43,682 nt of DNA, from positions 1-43,682 of the forward strand of contig NZ_VRUU01000040.1 of NCBI RefSeq assembly GCF_008039875.1, in the 5' to 3' direction. This document shows, piece after piece, positions 26,179 through 35,481 of this stretch. The stretch's first letter is position 1. Every line of letters begins with the position of its first letter. Source of the DNA: Methylobacterium sp. WL119 (lineage in GTDB: Bacteria > Pseudomonadota > Alphaproteobacteria > Rhizobiales > Beijerinckiaceae). Under the pieces are notes generated by a model. That model was not told the origin of the DNA, did not search any database, and was given only the letters and a program-made list of their open reading frames with translations. Made by a program: the position numbers and the translations under genes.

Positions 26179-27362
26179 GCGAGGCCGTCGACCGGGTCGG
26201 CATCGATCCGCACCCGCAGGATCGCGTAGGGCGGCTCCTGCAGGTCGCGGCCGTGGTTGTACTCGGGCCGGCGGTTCACCTGGGCGGCCGAGATGTAGAG
26301 CCAGCGGTCGGCGGTGATCCAGAACGTGTCCGCCCAGATCAGCCGCGGATCGGAGGCGATCACGGTGATCGTCCCGTCGGGGTCGCGCCGCCCGACGGCG
26401 TTCTGCTCCTGCAGGCTGAGATAGACCCGGTCCTTGGAATCGGTGGTGAGGCCGCCGGTCATCCCCTTCTCGCCGAGGTCCTTCACGGTCGCGGCCACCT
26501 CGGCATCCGAAACCTTCGGGTCGAGCAGGCCCGCCGTCTCGACCGAATACAGCCGGCGCGCCATCAGCGGCGCGTAGTACAGGCGGCTGCCGTCGGGGCT
26601 AAGCGCGATGCCGTTGGCGCCGCCCTTCAGGTGCTGCGGCGGGCCGTCGCCCTTGGTCTGCATCACCGGGCGCTCCTCGACGAACTTCACCACCCCCTTC
26701 TGCGACTTGGTGCTGGCATGCTCGGCCAGCCGCCGCGCCACCTGGCCGGTGGCGAGGTCGACGGCGAGGATCGCCCCGTCCTCCCCCTGGCCCTGGTCGG
26801 TGATGTAGGCGCGCTGGCGCCCAGGCCTGATCTCGACGCGCAGGTCGTTCAGCGACGAGGTCGGCACGATGCCGGCCTCGAGCGGGATCATGCGGACGAT
26901 GCGGTTCGTCGCCAGGTCCATCTGGACGAGCTTCGCCCCGCCCGGCACCGGCGCGCCCTTGCCCTCGGGCAGGCCGGAATCGAGCAGCCACAGGCTGTCG
27001 TCGGGGGCGAAGACGCCGTTCGGAACGTGGAAGAACGTCGCCTGCGGCCGGCCCGCGTCGGGGGTGTTGGTGGCTTGGTCGGGATAGGGCTTCACCGAGC
27101 CGTCGGGCAGCACCTCGCCGATGGTGACCGTCTCCTTGCCGGTGAAGCGCGGCATCATCACGAAGACGCGGCCCCCGTGCGAGATCGCCAGGCCCGTCGG
27201 CGTCGAGGGCGCGTGCGCGGCGAGCGCCAGCTCCATCCGCGGCGCGGTCCGGCTCGCCACCGCGGTGCCGCCCGGCGCGGGCGAGCCCGTCTCGGCCGCG
27301 GCCGCGGGCAGGGCGAGGGCGGCGAGGCCGCCGGCGAGGAGGTGGCGTCGGACGAGGGGCAT
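26172..27362 (-). CDS. Exported MRJP/yellow-family protein (L-dopachrome tautomerase-related)
   Basis: The 396-residue protein has a twin-arginine-like signal (LVRRHLLAGGLAALALPAAAA). It then has the major-royal-jelly/yellow beta-propeller pattern: FVMMPRFTG, LWLLDSG, AYITDQGQGEDGAILAVDL, LYYAPLMARRLYSV and RLIWADTFWITADRWLYISA. Bacterial members are of unknown activity. The start at 27362 opens the signal. It lies 13 bp after the SMP-30 gene on the same strand, so the two beta-propeller genes form one unit. It overlaps doxX tail-to-tail by 7 bp. Confidence 0.88.
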   Translation of the reverse strand: MPLVRRHLLAGGLAALALPAAAAETGSPAPGGTAVASRTAPRMELALAAHAPSTPTGLAISHGGRVFVMMPRFTGKETVTIGEVLPDGSVKPYPDQATNTPDAGRPQATFFHVPNGVFAPDDSLWLLDSGLPEGKGAPVPGGAKLVQMDLATNRIVRMIPLEAGIVPTSSLNDLRVEIRPGRQRAYITDQGQGEDGAILAVDLATGQVARRLAEHASTKSQKGVVKFVEERPVMQTKGDGPPQHLKGGANGIALSPDGSRLYYAPLMARRLYSVETAGLLDPKVSDAEVAATVKDLGEKGMTGGLTTDSKDRVYLSLQEQNAVGRRDPDGTITVIASDPRLIWADTFWITADRWLYISAAQVNRRPEYNHGRDLQEPPYAILRVRIDADPVDGLAQ

Positions 27363-27375
27363 GGAGCTTACCGTT

Positions 27376-28359
27376 TCAGCCGCGAGGCGCGACGCGCAGG
27401 TCGATGGCGAGGATGGCGTGGCCGGCGGCGACGAACAGCCGCCGCCCGTCCGATCCGCCGAAGGCGAGGTTCGCGGCCGGCGTCGGCGTGGCGATGCGGC
27501 CGAGCGGCGTGCCGTCGGGAGCGAAGATGCGGATGCCGTCGCCGCAGGCGGCGTAGACCCGCCCGGCGCCGTCAACCTTCAGGCCGTCGGGCACGCCGGC
27601 CTCGATCGGCGCGAAGGTCCGCGGCGGCCCGAGCCGGCCGTCCGCGCCGACGGAGAACGCCATCACGGCCCGGCCGGCCTCGGGGTTGAGCGACGCGCCG
27701 GATTCGCTGACGTAGAGGGTGCGCCCGTCGGGTGCGAAGGCGAGGCCGTTCGGCTGGTCGAGGGCGTCGGTCATCGCCTCGACCTTGGCCGCCGGCGTGC
27801 CCGGCGCGGTGACCCGGTAGACGCGGCGCGCACCCTGCTCGGGCTCGGCCAGGATGCCCTCCTCGGGCTGGGTGATGCCGAAGACCGGGTCGGTGAACCA
27901 CACCGCCCCGTCGGCGGCGACCACCGCGTCGTTGGGCGAGTTTAAGCGTCTGCCGGCGAAGGCGTCCGCTAGCACGATCTTCGTCCCGTCCGGCTCGCGC
28001 CGCACCACCCGCCGGGTGCGGTGCTCGCAGGTAATCAGCCGCCCCTGCCCGTCGAGCGTGTTGCCGTTGCCGTTCTCGGAGGGGTCGAACAGGGTTTTCA
28101 CCGACCGGTCGTCGGCGAGCACGCGGATGCGGTTGGCCTTGGTGTCGCTGAACACCAGCCCGCCGAGCCCGGGTGCCCAGCACGGCCCCTCGCACCAGCG
28201 CCCGTCGTCGAACAGCGTCCGGATCGGGGCGGCGGGATCGATCAGGGCGTCGAGCCGCGGATCGTCGACCCGCACCACCGCGCCCGCTGCCCGCACCGTC
28301 GAGGCCGCGAGCAGGCCGAGGCCGGCCGCGAGGACGACGCGTCTGTGAAGGTTCGGCAT
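27376..28359 (-). CDS. Exported SMP-30/gluconolactonase family protein
   Basis: The 327-residue protein has a signal peptide (RRVVLAAGLGLLAASTVRAAG) and a six-bladed lactonase propeller. Visible markers are RWCEGPCWAPGLGGLVFSD (metal-binding Glu), GNTLDGQGRLITCEH, LNSPNDAVVAADGAVWFTDP (Asn-Asp pair), QPNGLAFAPDG and PDGLKVDGAGRVY (metal-binding Asp). It probably hydrolyses sugar lactones in the periplasm. It is first in a two-gene unit with the MRJP-type protein. A perfect palindrome lies 24 bp upstream of the start. Confidence 0.88.
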   Translation of the reverse strand: MPNLHRRVVLAAGLGLLAASTVRAAGAVVRVDDPRLDALIDPAAPIRTLFDDGRWCEGPCWAPGLGGLVFSDTKANRIRVLADDRSVKTLFDPSENGNGNTLDGQGRLITCEHRTRRVVRREPDGTKIVLADAFAGRRLNSPNDAVVAADGAVWFTDPVFGITQPEEGILAEPEQGARRVYRVTAPGTPAAKVEAMTDALDQPNGLAFAPDGRTLYVSESGASLNPEAGRAVMAFSVGADGRLGPPRTFAPIEAGVPDGLKVDGAGRVYAACGDGIRIFAPDGTPLGRIATPTPAANLAFGGSDGRRLFVAAGHAILAIDLRVAPRG

Positions 28360-28382
28360 GGCATTCCAAGGACCCGAGCCCA

Positions 28383-28400
28383 TCACCCGGGACCGGGTGA
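28383..28400. promoter_or_regulatory. Palindrome TCACCCGG-GA-CCGGGTGA upstream of the SMP-30 gene
   Basis: Two exact 8-bp arms around a 2-bp centre lie 24-41 bp before the SMP-30 start. A second 8-bp inverted pair, TCCCGGAT (28422-28429) and ATCCGGGA (28445-28452), follows upstream. The position suits an operator; the regulator is unknown. Confidence 0.45.
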
Positions 28401-28706
28401 ACGCCCAAGGCCCGCAAGCGATCCCGGATCCGATCCGCGCCCGCATCCGGGACCGACGCGTGCCGCGCGGACCTTCGGAATGCGTGGGGATCCTCGGGCT
28501 GGCGGTCGTGCGCATTCGGCATGGCCGACGGCCGAGAACCGCTGGCATATCCGACTATCCTCCCATAAGCACCTCCCTGCGGGCAGGTGGCGGAATGGAT
28601 TCCTGTGGCGAATCGGTCCCACCCCGCTCGCCTCCGCGAAGGTCGCGGACGGCCGCGGAGCACGACCGCGCCGCGCATGGATCGAGATCGAACGGGCGGG
28701 ACGCAC
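28401..28706. other. Intergenic region between SMP-30 (-) and ParA (+) genes
   Basis: About 300 bp with no gene I can support. It must hold the promoters of both divergent genes. Apart from the inverted pair at 28422-28452, I see no clear promoter boxes. A tRNA-Leu-like string near 28581 does not complete. Confidence 0.4.
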
Positions 28707-29408
28707 ATGGCCCTCGAAGGATCCCACCCGCATCCGCCGATCGGGAGCGGCTTTCTGCGGCCCCGGGTCGTGGCCGTCGCGGTGCAGAAGGGCGGCACCG
28801 GCAAGACGACGCTCGCAGCCTCGTTGGCCGTCGCCGCGGCGGAGGCGGGCGAGCGCGTGATCGCCCTCGACCTCGATCCGCAGGGCTCTCTCGCGTCCTG
28901 GGGGGCGATGCGCGCGACGGGCTCGGTCGCGGTCGACCGCATCCAGCCCTGGGAGATCGGGCAGCTCGACGACGTCCTCGTTCAAGCCGCCGACGACGGC
29001 GCGACGCTCGCCGTCGTCGATACCGCGGGCGCCATGGCCGGGGTCGCCCACGCCTTGCGGATCGCCGACCTGGTCTTGATGCCGGTGCGTCCCTCCCGCC
29101 TCGATCTCATCGCGGCCGGGCCTACGCTGCAGGCCCTGGTCGGCCTGGGGATGCGGCGGAAGCTGGCCTTCGTGCTGAACCAATGCCCGCCGCCGCCATC
29201 GCCGCGGACGGAGGCCTATGCCGCGCAGATGCGGACGCTCGGCGTGCTCGCCGAGCCGAGCATCATCCAGCGGGTCGACCACCAGGATGCCCTGGCCATG
29301 GGCCTCGGCGTCACCGAGCGCGCCCCGGGGGGCCAGGCCGCCGCCGAGATCCGCGCGCTCTGGGCGTGGATCGACGCGAAGATGGGGCATCCGGTGCCGG
29401 CAGACTGA
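28707..29408 (+). CDS. Orphan ParA/MinD-type ATPase
   Basis: The 233-residue deviant-Walker ATPase has KGGTGKTT at residues 28-35 (signature Lys28, catalytic Lys33), ALDLDPQGSLASWG (switch I/Walker A'), and VVDTAGAMAG (Walker B). Such ATPases position DNA or protein cargo. No ParB, parS cluster or partner gene is adjacent, and this is not the chromosomal parAB locus. The ATG at 28707 has a gggcggg site; an in-frame ATG at 28677 is possible. The gene is flanked by unrelated metabolic genes. Confidence 0.85.
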   Translation: MALEGSHPHPPIGSGFLRPRVVAVAVQKGGTGKTTLAASLAVAAAEAGERVIALDLDPQGSLASWGAMRATGSVAVDRIQPWEIGQLDDVLVQAADDGATLAVVDTAGAMAGVAHALRIADLVLMPVRPSRLDLIAAGPTLQALVGLGMRRKLAFVLNQCPPPPSPRTEAYAAQMRTLGVLAEPSIIQRVDHQDALAMGLGVTERAPGGQAAAEIRALWAWIDAKMGHPVPAD

Positions 29409-29435
29409 CCCCGTGCCCCGCCGCGCGCGCGGCGG

Positions 29436-30821
29436 TCAGCCCCGTCCGAGCGCCGACAGGATGCGCGCCCACGAGCGCGTGCCCTTGTGGAAGCTGCGCA
29501 GGTCGTACTTCTCGTTCGGCGAGTGGATGCGGTCGTCGTCGAGGCCGAAGCCGATAAGCAGGGTGTTGCGGTCGAGCAGGCGCTTGAAGTCGCCGACGAT
29601 CGGGATCGAGCCGCCGGCGCCCACCGTCACCGCGGGCACGCCCCACTCGTCGGCGAGCGCGGCGCGGGCGGTCTCGAGCTCCGGCATGTCGAAGGGCAGG
29701 CTGATCGCGCGCGAGCCCTTGTAGCAGATCACGTTCACCGAGCAGTCGGCCGGGATGCGCTGGCGCACGAACGCCTCGAAGGTCTCGGCGAGTCTCTGCG
29801 GGTCCTGGTCGTCCACGAGGCGGAACGAGACCTTGGCGCTTGCCTTGCCGGCGATCACCGTCTTGGTGCCCTCGCCGGTGTAGCCGCCGATGATGCCGTT
29901 GACGTCGCAGGCCGGCCGGGACTGCACCAGCTCGATCAGCAGCCGGCCGCGCTCGCCGGCCGGCTCCGACAGGCCGATCGGGCCGAGGAACTTCTCGGGC
30001 GTGAAGTCGAGGCCGCGCCACTGCTCCAGCACCTCGGGCGGGCGCTCGTGCACCCCGTCGTAGAAGCCCGGCAGCGTCACCCGGCCGTCGGCGTCGTGCA
30101 GGTCGGCGAGGATCCGCGACAGCACGTGGATCGGGTTGCGCGCGGCGCCCCCGAAGAAGCCCGAATGCAGGTCGCGGTCGGCGCAGGTCACCTCGACCTC
30201 GAAGTACGCGAGCCCGCGCAGGGACGAGGTGATCGCCGGCGTCGTCGGGTTCCACATGGAGGTGTCGCAGACCAGCACGACGTCGGCGCCGAGCCGGTCC
30301 TTGTTCTGCGCCACCCATTCGGGCAGCCCCTGCGAGCCGTTCTCCTCGGCGCCCTCGATCAGGATCGTGACCGCGCAGGGCAGCTCGGCGTTCATCGCCA
30401 GATGCGCCCGGCAGGCCTCGACGAAGGTCATCACCTGGCCCTTGTCGTCCGAGGCGCCGCGGGCGACGATGGTCTTGTTGCCCTTGGCGTCGGTGGCGAT
30501 CCGCGGCTCGAACGGCGGCGTCTCCCACAAGGCCAGCGGATCGACCGGCTGCACGTCGTAGTGCCCGTAGAACAGCACGTGCGGCGCCCCCGGCTTCGGC
30601 TTGTGCGCCAGCACCACCGGATGGAGCGAGGTCTCCTCCACCGAGGTCTCGAACCCGAGCGCCGTCAGGTCCGCGGCGAGCCAGGCCGCCGCCTCGCGGC
30701 ACGGGCCGGCATAGGCTGGATCGGTGGAGATCGACGGGATCCGCAGGAAGGCGAACAGGCGCTCCAGGGCGTTGTCGAGATCCTTGTCGATGTCGTTGAG
30801 GACGGAATCGAGGGCGGCCAT
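29436..30821 (-). CDS. M20 family dipeptidase/metallopeptidase
   Basis: The 461-residue zinc peptidase of the carnosinase-like M20 branch cleaves dipeptides or similar amides. Metal and catalytic residues are His87 and Asp89 (FYGHYDVQP), Asp125 (GASDDKGQ), and Glu159/Glu160 (EGAEENGS). The lid-domain segment [16 protein letters not shown] also fits. The start at 30821 has an aggag site. No signal peptide, so cytosolic. It converges with parA and is divergent from the molybdenum hydroxylase operon. Confidence 0.92.
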   Translation of the reverse strand: MAALDSVLNDIDKDLDNALERLFAFLRIPSISTDPAYAGPCREAAAWLAADLTALGFETSVEETSLHPVVLAHKPKPGAPHVLFYGHYDVQPVDPLALWETPPFEPRIATDAKGNKTIVARGASDDKGQVMTFVEACRAHLAMNAELPCAVTILIEGAEENGSQGLPEWVAQNKDRLGADVVLVCDTSMWNPTTPAITSSLRGLAYFEVEVTCADRDLHSGFFGGAARNPIHVLSRILADLHDADGRVTLPGFYDGVHERPPEVLEQWRGLDFTPEKFLGPIGLSEPAGERGRLLIELVQSRPACDVNGIIGGYTGEGTKTVIAGKASAKVSFRLVDDQDPQRLAETFEAFVRQRIPADCSVNVICYKGSRAISLPFDMPELETARAALADEWGVPAVTVGAGGSIPIVGDFKRLLDRNTLLIGFGLDDDRIHSPNEKYDLRSFHKGTRSWARILSALGRG

Positions 30822-30875
30822 CGGGGCTCCTGGGACGGTTCGGCTGTCCGGCCCAGGGTTAGCCGAGGCGTGCGC

Positions 30876-30890
30876 AAACGGAAACCGTTT
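30876..30890. promoter_or_regulatory. Short inverted repeat AAACGG-AAA-CCGTTT in a divergent promoter region
   Basis: Six-base arms (30876-30881 and 30885-30890) lie in the 270-bp region between the divergent M20 peptidase and molybdenum hydroxylase genes. The position fits an operator, but arms this short can occur by chance. I see nothing else of note between 30822 and 31091. Confidence 0.25.
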
Positions 30891-31091
30891 CGCCCGCAGC
30901 GCGATCGCCCGCCCCGGGGAACAGCCGCAGATTGGAACCGTTATCGGGAGGAACGGCGGCCGTCGCGCAGCCTGGCCGGACGCAAGTCCTGCGATACGTC
31001 CCGCGACCCGTCGCGAGACCGGGCGGTGCCCGACGTCGGTCGCCCTCCCCCGCGCGGTTCGTGCGGAAACCCCTTTTTCTTGGAACGCCCC

Positions 31092-31619
31092 ATGCTCATC
31101 GAAAGCGGCTCGCCCGTCGCGGCGGACAACCGGATCGGCATCCGCCTCACCATCAACGGCCAGCCGCGCGAGCTTCAGGTCGCGCCCTGGACCACCCTGC
31201 TCGACCTGCTGCGCGAGCACCTCGACCTTACCGGCACCAAGAAGGGCTGCGACCACGGCCAGTGCGGCGCCTGCACGGTGCTGGTCGACGGCACGCGGGT
31301 GAATTCCTGCCTGGCGCTGGCGGTGATGAAGGACGGGGCCGAGATCACCACCGTCGAGGGCCTCGCCGGCATCGCCAACGCGGGCGCCGGCTCGAACGGG
31401 CTCCACCCGATCCAGGAGGCCTTCATCGAGCACGACGCGTTCCAGTGCGGCTACTGCACGCCCGGCCAGCTCTGCTCCTCGGTCGGCCTGATGAACGAGG
31501 GCCACGCCCACTCGCGCGACGAGATCCGCGAGGCGATGAGCGGCAACATCTGCCGCTGCGGCGCCTACACCAACATCGTCGACGCGATCGAGGACGTGAT
31601 GCAGGGGGAAGCCCGATGA
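31092..31619 (+). CDS. paoA: Molybdenum hydroxylase [2Fe-2S] subunit (PaoA-like, no Tat signal)
   Basis: The 175-residue iron-sulfur subunit passes electrons from the molybdenum site to FAD. The plant-type [2Fe-2S] cluster uses Cys53, Cys58, Cys61 and Cys73 ([16 protein letters not shown]). The second cluster uses Cys119, Cys122, Cys154 and Cys156 ([16 protein letters not shown]). E. coli PaoA has a long Tat leader that sends the complex to the periplasm. Here the protein starts at MLIESGSP and no RR-leader lies in frame upstream, so the enzyme is probably cytosolic. The stop overlaps the next gene as ATGA. Confidence 0.9.
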   Translation: MLIESGSPVAADNRIGIRLTINGQPRELQVAPWTTLLDLLREHLDLTGTKKGCDHGQCGACTVLVDGTRVNSCLALAVMKDGAEITTVEGLAGIANAGAGSNGLHPIQEAFIEHDAFQCGYCTPGQLCSSVGLMNEGHAHSRDEIREAMSGNICRCGAYTNIVDAIEDVMQGEAR

Positions 31620-32629
31620 ACCGCTTCGACTACGTCCGCGCCGACACCGTGGCCGAGGCGGTCCAGGCCTTCGCCGCCGCGCCCGGGGCCCGCTTCATCG
31701 CGGGCGGCACCAACCTGATCGACCTGATGAAGTACGACGTCGAGCGGCCCGGCCGCCTCGTCGACATCACCCGCCTGCCGCTCGGCGAGATCGTCGAGCA
31801 CGACGGCGGCCTGCGCCTCGGCGCGCTGGCGACGAACGCCACCGTCGCCTACGACGCGCGCGTCCGCGCCCGCTACCCGCTGCTGTCGAACGCGATCCTG
31901 GCCGGCGCTTCGGCGCAGCTGCGCAACGCCGCCTCGACCGGCGGCAACCTGCTCCAGCGCACCCGCTGCTATTATTTCTACGACACGTCCACGCCGTGCA
32001 ACAAGCGCCAGCCCGGTTCCGGCTGCCAGGCGATCGGCGGCGTCACCCGCATCCACGCGATCTTCGGCACCAGTCCGAGCTGCATCGCGACGCACCCTTC
32101 CGACATGTGCGTGGCGCTGGCCGCGCTGGAGGCGGTGGTGCAGGTGAGCGGGCCGGACGGCGACCGGGCGATTCCCTTCTCCGAGTTCCACCGCCTGCCG
32201 GGCGACGCCCCGGAGCAGGACACCACGCTGAAGCCCGGCGAGATCGTCGTGGCGGTCGACCTGCCCGAGCGCGATTTCGGCCAGCACGTCACCTACCTGA
32301 AGCTGCGCGACCGGCTCTCCTACGCCTTCGCGCTGGTCTCGGTCGCCGCCGCCCTCGAGCTCGACGGCGACACGGTTCGGACCGCCCGCCTCGCGCTCGG
32401 CGGCGTCGCCCACAAGCCCTGGCGCAACCGCGAGGCCGAGGCGCTGCTGCAGGACAAGCCCGCCACCCGCGAGAGCTTCCAGGCGGCGGCCGACCTGATC
32501 GTGGCCGAGGCCCAGCCGCAGGCGGGCAACGCCTTCAAGGTCGAGCTGGCGCGGCGCGCCATCGTGCGCGGCCTGGAGCAGGCCGCCGCCGGCACGCCGC
32601 AATCGATCACCGACAAGCGCATCCAGTGA
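31616..32629 (+). CDS. paoB: Molybdenum hydroxylase FAD subunit with extra [4Fe-4S] site (PaoB-like)
   Basis: The 337-residue FAD subunit has the FAD loop [12 protein letters not shown] and the [16 protein letters not shown] region. The cysteine set [26 protein letters not shown] and [12 protein letters not shown] matches the added [4Fe-4S] cluster known from PaoB and 4-hydroxybenzoyl-CoA reductase. It is translationally coupled to the [2Fe-2S] subunit gene and lies 7 nt before the large subunit gene. Confidence 0.92.
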   Translation: MNRFDYVRADTVAEAVQAFAAAPGARFIAGGTNLIDLMKYDVERPGRLVDITRLPLGEIVEHDGGLRLGALATNATVAYDARVRARYPLLSNAILAGASAQLRNAASTGGNLLQRTRCYYFYDTSTPCNKRQPGSGCQAIGGVTRIHAIFGTSPSCIATHPSDMCVALAALEAVVQVSGPDGDRAIPFSEFHRLPGDAPEQDTTLKPGEIVVAVDLPERDFGQHVTYLKLRDRLSYAFALVSVAAALELDGDTVRTARLALGGVAHKPWRNREAEALLQDKPATRESFQAAADLIVAEAQPQAGNAFKVELARRAIVRGLEQAAAGTPQSITDKRIQ

Positions 32630-32636
32630 GCCCCCG

Positions 32637-34892
32637 ATGACCCAGACCTTCTCCTCCACCGGCCGGGACACGTTCGTCGGCAGCGCCCGCAGCCGCGTCG
32701 ACGGCCCCGCCAAGGTGACGGGCCTCGCCAAGTACGCGGGCGAGTTCGCCGCCCCCGACCTGCTGCACGGCTACGTGGTGTCGAGTGGCATCGCCAAGGG
32801 CCGGATCAGGACCATCGACACCGGCAAGGCCGAAGCCGTGCCCGGCGTCGTCAAGGTGCTGACCCACGAGAACCGCACCCGCACCGCCTGGCTCGACTAC
32901 AATTACCAGGATCAGGTCGCGCCCCCCGGCTCGCCCTTCCGCGCCCTGTACGACGACAAGATCCACTACAGCGGCCAGCCGATCGCCCTGGTGCTGGCCG
33001 AGGATTTCGAGACGGCCCGCCACGCCGCGGCGCTGGTGGCGGTCGACTACGAGGTCGAGGAGCCGCTGACGGATCTCGAAGCCGCCAACGCCTTCGCCTA
33101 CGAGCCGCCGATGCGGCGCAACGGCATCAAGCCGCCGCCCAAGCCCTGGGGCGACGCGGATGCGGCGTTCGACGCCTCGGCGATCCAGCTCAAGCAGGAG
33201 TATCGCCTCGCCACCGAGCATCACAACCCGATGGAGCCCCACGCCTCGACGGTGATCTTCGAGGGCGACGGCAAGTACACGGTCTACGACAAGGTCCAGG
33301 GCGTCTCGAACAGCCATGCCTACCTCGCGAAGGTGTTCGGTATCGCCAAGGACGACCTGCGGGTGCTCAACCCCTATCTCGGCGGCGGCTTCGGCTCGGG
33401 CCTGCGCCCGCAATACCAGCTCTTCCTGGCGATGCTGGCCGCGCGCGACCTCGAGCGCTCGGTGCGCGTGGTGCTGACCCGCGACCAGATGTGGAGCATC
33501 ACCTACCGGCCGGAGGCGCTGCAGACCATCAGCCTCGGGGCCGAGCGCGACGGCACGCTCCTGGCGCTGCGCCACGACGCGGTCGGCGCGACCTCGACCT
33601 TCGAGGACTACCAGGAGGTGGTCGTGAACTGGTCGGGCGTGATGTACCGCTGCGACAACGTCCTCTTGACCTACAAGATCGCCAAGCTTGACACCTACAC
33701 ACCCGGCGACATGCGCGCGCCCGGCGCCGTCACCGGCGTCTTCGCGATCGAGACCGCGATGGACGAGCTTGCCTACGCGAGCGGCCTCGACCCGATCCAG
33801 CTCCGCCTGAAGAACTTCACCGAGGCCGACGCCACCGCCGAGAACAAGCCCTTCGGCTCGAAGGCGCTGAAGAGCTGCTTCTCGGAGGGCGCCGCGCGCT
33901 TCGGCTGGGACCGGCGCAACCCGGAGCCGCGCTCGATGCGCGAGGGCCGCGAGCTCGTCGGCTGGGGCATGGCGTCGGGCGTCTGGGAATCGATGATGAT
34001 GCAGACGAGCGCCCGCGCCATCCTCACCCCCGACGGCAAGCTCGAGGTCGGCAACTCGACCGGCGACATCGGCACCGGCACCTACACGATCCTCACCCAG
34101 ATCGCCGCCGACACCCTCGGCCTGACGATGGAGGACGTGACGACGAAGCTCGGCGACACCGCGCTGCCCGAGGCGCCGGTGGCGGGCGGCTCCTGGACCG
34201 CGGCCTCGTCCGGCACCGCCGTGATGAAGGCCTGCCGCGACGTCGGCGAGCAGGTGTTCAAGCTCGCCCGGCAGATGGAGGATTCGCCGCTGGCCAACGT
34301 CGACTTCGAGCGCGTCGCCTTCGCCGACGGGTGCATCGCGGTGGCGGGCGACCCCGCGCGCAGCGTCGCTCTGGTCGACGTGCTGCGGGCTTCCGGCGTC
34401 GACAAGGTCGAGGCCACGGCCAACGCCGCCCCCGACAAGGACTTCAACGCCAAGTACGAGGCCTACACCCACTCGGCGATCTTCGTGGAGGTGAAGGTGG
34501 ACGAGGAGCTGGGCCAGGTCCGCGTCACCCGCGTCGTCTCGGCGATCGCGGCCGGAAAGGTGCTGAATCCCAAGACCGCGCGCAGCCAGATCCTCGGCGG
34601 CGTGGTGATGGGCATCGGCTCGGCGCTGGAGGAGGAGTCGATGATGGACGACCGCATCGGCCGCTTCATGAACCACAATCTCGGCGAGTATCACGTGCCG
34701 GTGAACGCCGACATCCACGACATCGACGTGATCTTCGTCGACGAGGAGGACAAGGCGAACCCGCTCGGCGTGAAGGGGCTCGGCGAGATCGGCATCGTCG
34801 GCACCGCGGCGGCGGTGGCCAACGCCGTGTTCCACGCCACCGGCAAGCGCATCCGCAACCTTCCGATCACGGTCGACAAGATCCTGGGCTAG
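32637..34892 (+). CDS. paoC: Molybdenum hydroxylase catalytic subunit (PaoC-like aldehyde oxidoreductase)
   Basis: The 751-residue subunit binds the molybdopterin cofactor. Visible are GGGFGSGLRPQYQ (cofactor contact), DMRAPGAVTGVFAIETAMDELA, ATEHHNPMEPHAS, and the base Glu717 in KGLGEIGIVG. Length matches PaoC-type subunits rather than the longer classic XdhB. The operon order [2Fe-2S]-FAD-Mo is that of paoABC, which oxidises aromatic and aliphatic aldehydes. No XdhC/PaoD-type maturation gene follows; a strong terminator does, so maturation genes must be elsewhere. Confidence 0.92.
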   Translation: MTQTFSSTGRDTFVGSARSRVDGPAKVTGLAKYAGEFAAPDLLHGYVVSSGIAKGRIRTIDTGKAEAVPGVVKVLTHENRTRTAWLDYNYQDQVAPPGSPFRALYDDKIHYSGQPIALVLAEDFETARHAAALVAVDYEVEEPLTDLEAANAFAYEPPMRRNGIKPPPKPWGDADAAFDASAIQLKQEYRLATEHHNPMEPHASTVIFEGDGKYTVYDKVQGVSNSHAYLAKVFGIAKDDLRVLNPYLGGGFGSGLRPQYQLFLAMLAARDLERSVRVVLTRDQMWSITYRPEALQTISLGAERDGTLLALRHDAVGATSTFEDYQEVVVNWSGVMYRCDNVLLTYKIAKLDTYTPGDMRAPGAVTGVFAIETAMDELAYASGLDPIQLRLKNFTEADATAENKPFGSKALKSCFSEGAARFGWDRRNPEPRSMREGRELVGWGMASGVWESMMMQTSARAILTPDGKLEVGNSTGDIGTGTYTILTQIAADTLGLTMEDVTTKLGDTALPEAPVAGGSWTAASSGTAVMKACRDVGEQVFKLARQMEDSPLANVDFERVAFADGCIAVAGDPARSVALVDVLRASGVDKVEATANAAPDKDFNAKYEAYTHSAIFVEVKVDEELGQVRVTRVVSAIAAGKVLNPKTARSQILGGVVMGIGSALEEESMMDDRIGRFMNHNLGEYHVPVNADIHDIDVIFVDEEDKANPLGVKGLGEIGIVGTAAAVANAVFHATGKRIRNLPITVDKILG

Positions 34893-34937
34893 CGGACCCG
34901 GCCCGAGCGACGTCCGCTCGGCGACGGTCCGGTCGAG

Positions 34938-34975
34938 ACGGCCTCGGCCGCGGCACCCGCCGCGGCCGAGGCCGT
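34938..34975 (+). terminator. Strong hairpin terminator after the molybdenum hydroxylase operon
   Basis: GGCCTCGGCCGCGGC (34940-34954) and its exact inverse (34959-34973) form a 15-bp stem with an ACCC loop, extendable by two pairs to 34938-34975. It lies 46 nt after the large-subunit stop. A smaller inverted pair (34903-34909 and 34915-34921) precedes it. The T-run is minimal (ttcgcc). Confidence 0.65.
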
Positions 34976-35102
34976 TCGCCTGCGAGGAGATCGCGACGGG
35001 CCCCGGGCGCCCGTCCGAAGCCGGCGGCCCGGATGCGGGCCGTCGCCGCGGTCCCGAATGTGCTACGGCGCCCGCTCCGAATCCTCGGGCCGTGCGGTCG
35101 TC

Positions 35103-35471
35103 ATGAACCTCTTCCTCGTCTTCGTCGGTGCCGGGATCGGCGGCGTGGCGCGCTACGGCGTCAGCACCGCGTCCCTGCGGCTCGGGTCGGGCTTTCCCTA
35201 CGGCACCATGGCGATCAACATCGTCGGCTCGGTGCTGATGGGCCTGTTCACCGGCTGGTTCGCCCTGCGGGGCGGCGGGCAGCCGCTGCGGCTGTTCATC
35301 GCCACCGGCGTGCTCGGCGGCTTCACCACCTTCTCGTCCTATTCGCTTGAGGCCGTGATGCTGCTGGAGCGCGGCCAGGCCGGCGCGGCGGCGATCTACA
35401 TCGTCGGCTCGGTCGTGCTCGGCCTCGCCGGCCTGTTCGCCGGGCTGCTGCTGATGCGCGCGATCCTGTGA
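35103..35471 (+). CDS. crcB: Fluoride exporter CrcB/Fluc
   Basis: A 122-residue fluoride channel with four membrane helices. Family motifs are GGVARYG, GTMAINIVGSVLMG (pore Asn) and GVLGGFTTFSSYSLEA (Phe box and Na+ site). It works as a dual-topology dimer. The ATG at 35103 is preferred over an upstream frame without hydrophobic character. I looked for a fluoride riboswitch in the 210 bp upstream and did not see its conserved pattern. Confidence 0.93.
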   Translation: MNLFLVFVGAGIGGVARYGVSTASLRLGSGFPYGTMAINIVGSVLMGLFTGWFALRGGGQPLRLFIATGVLGGFTTFSSYSLEAVMLLERGQAGAAAIYIVGSVVLGLAGLFAGLLLMRAIL

Positions 35472-35481
35472 CGGGCCCGGC

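Noticed and set aside
28581..28660. tRNA-Leu-like string (gcaggtggcggaatgg)
   Set aside because: No matching acceptor end, anticodon stem or GTTCGA loop follows, so no cloverleaf can be built.
34893..35102. Fluoride riboswitch upstream of crcB
   Set aside because: The conserved riboswitch pattern is not visible; the main structure there is the terminator of the preceding operon.
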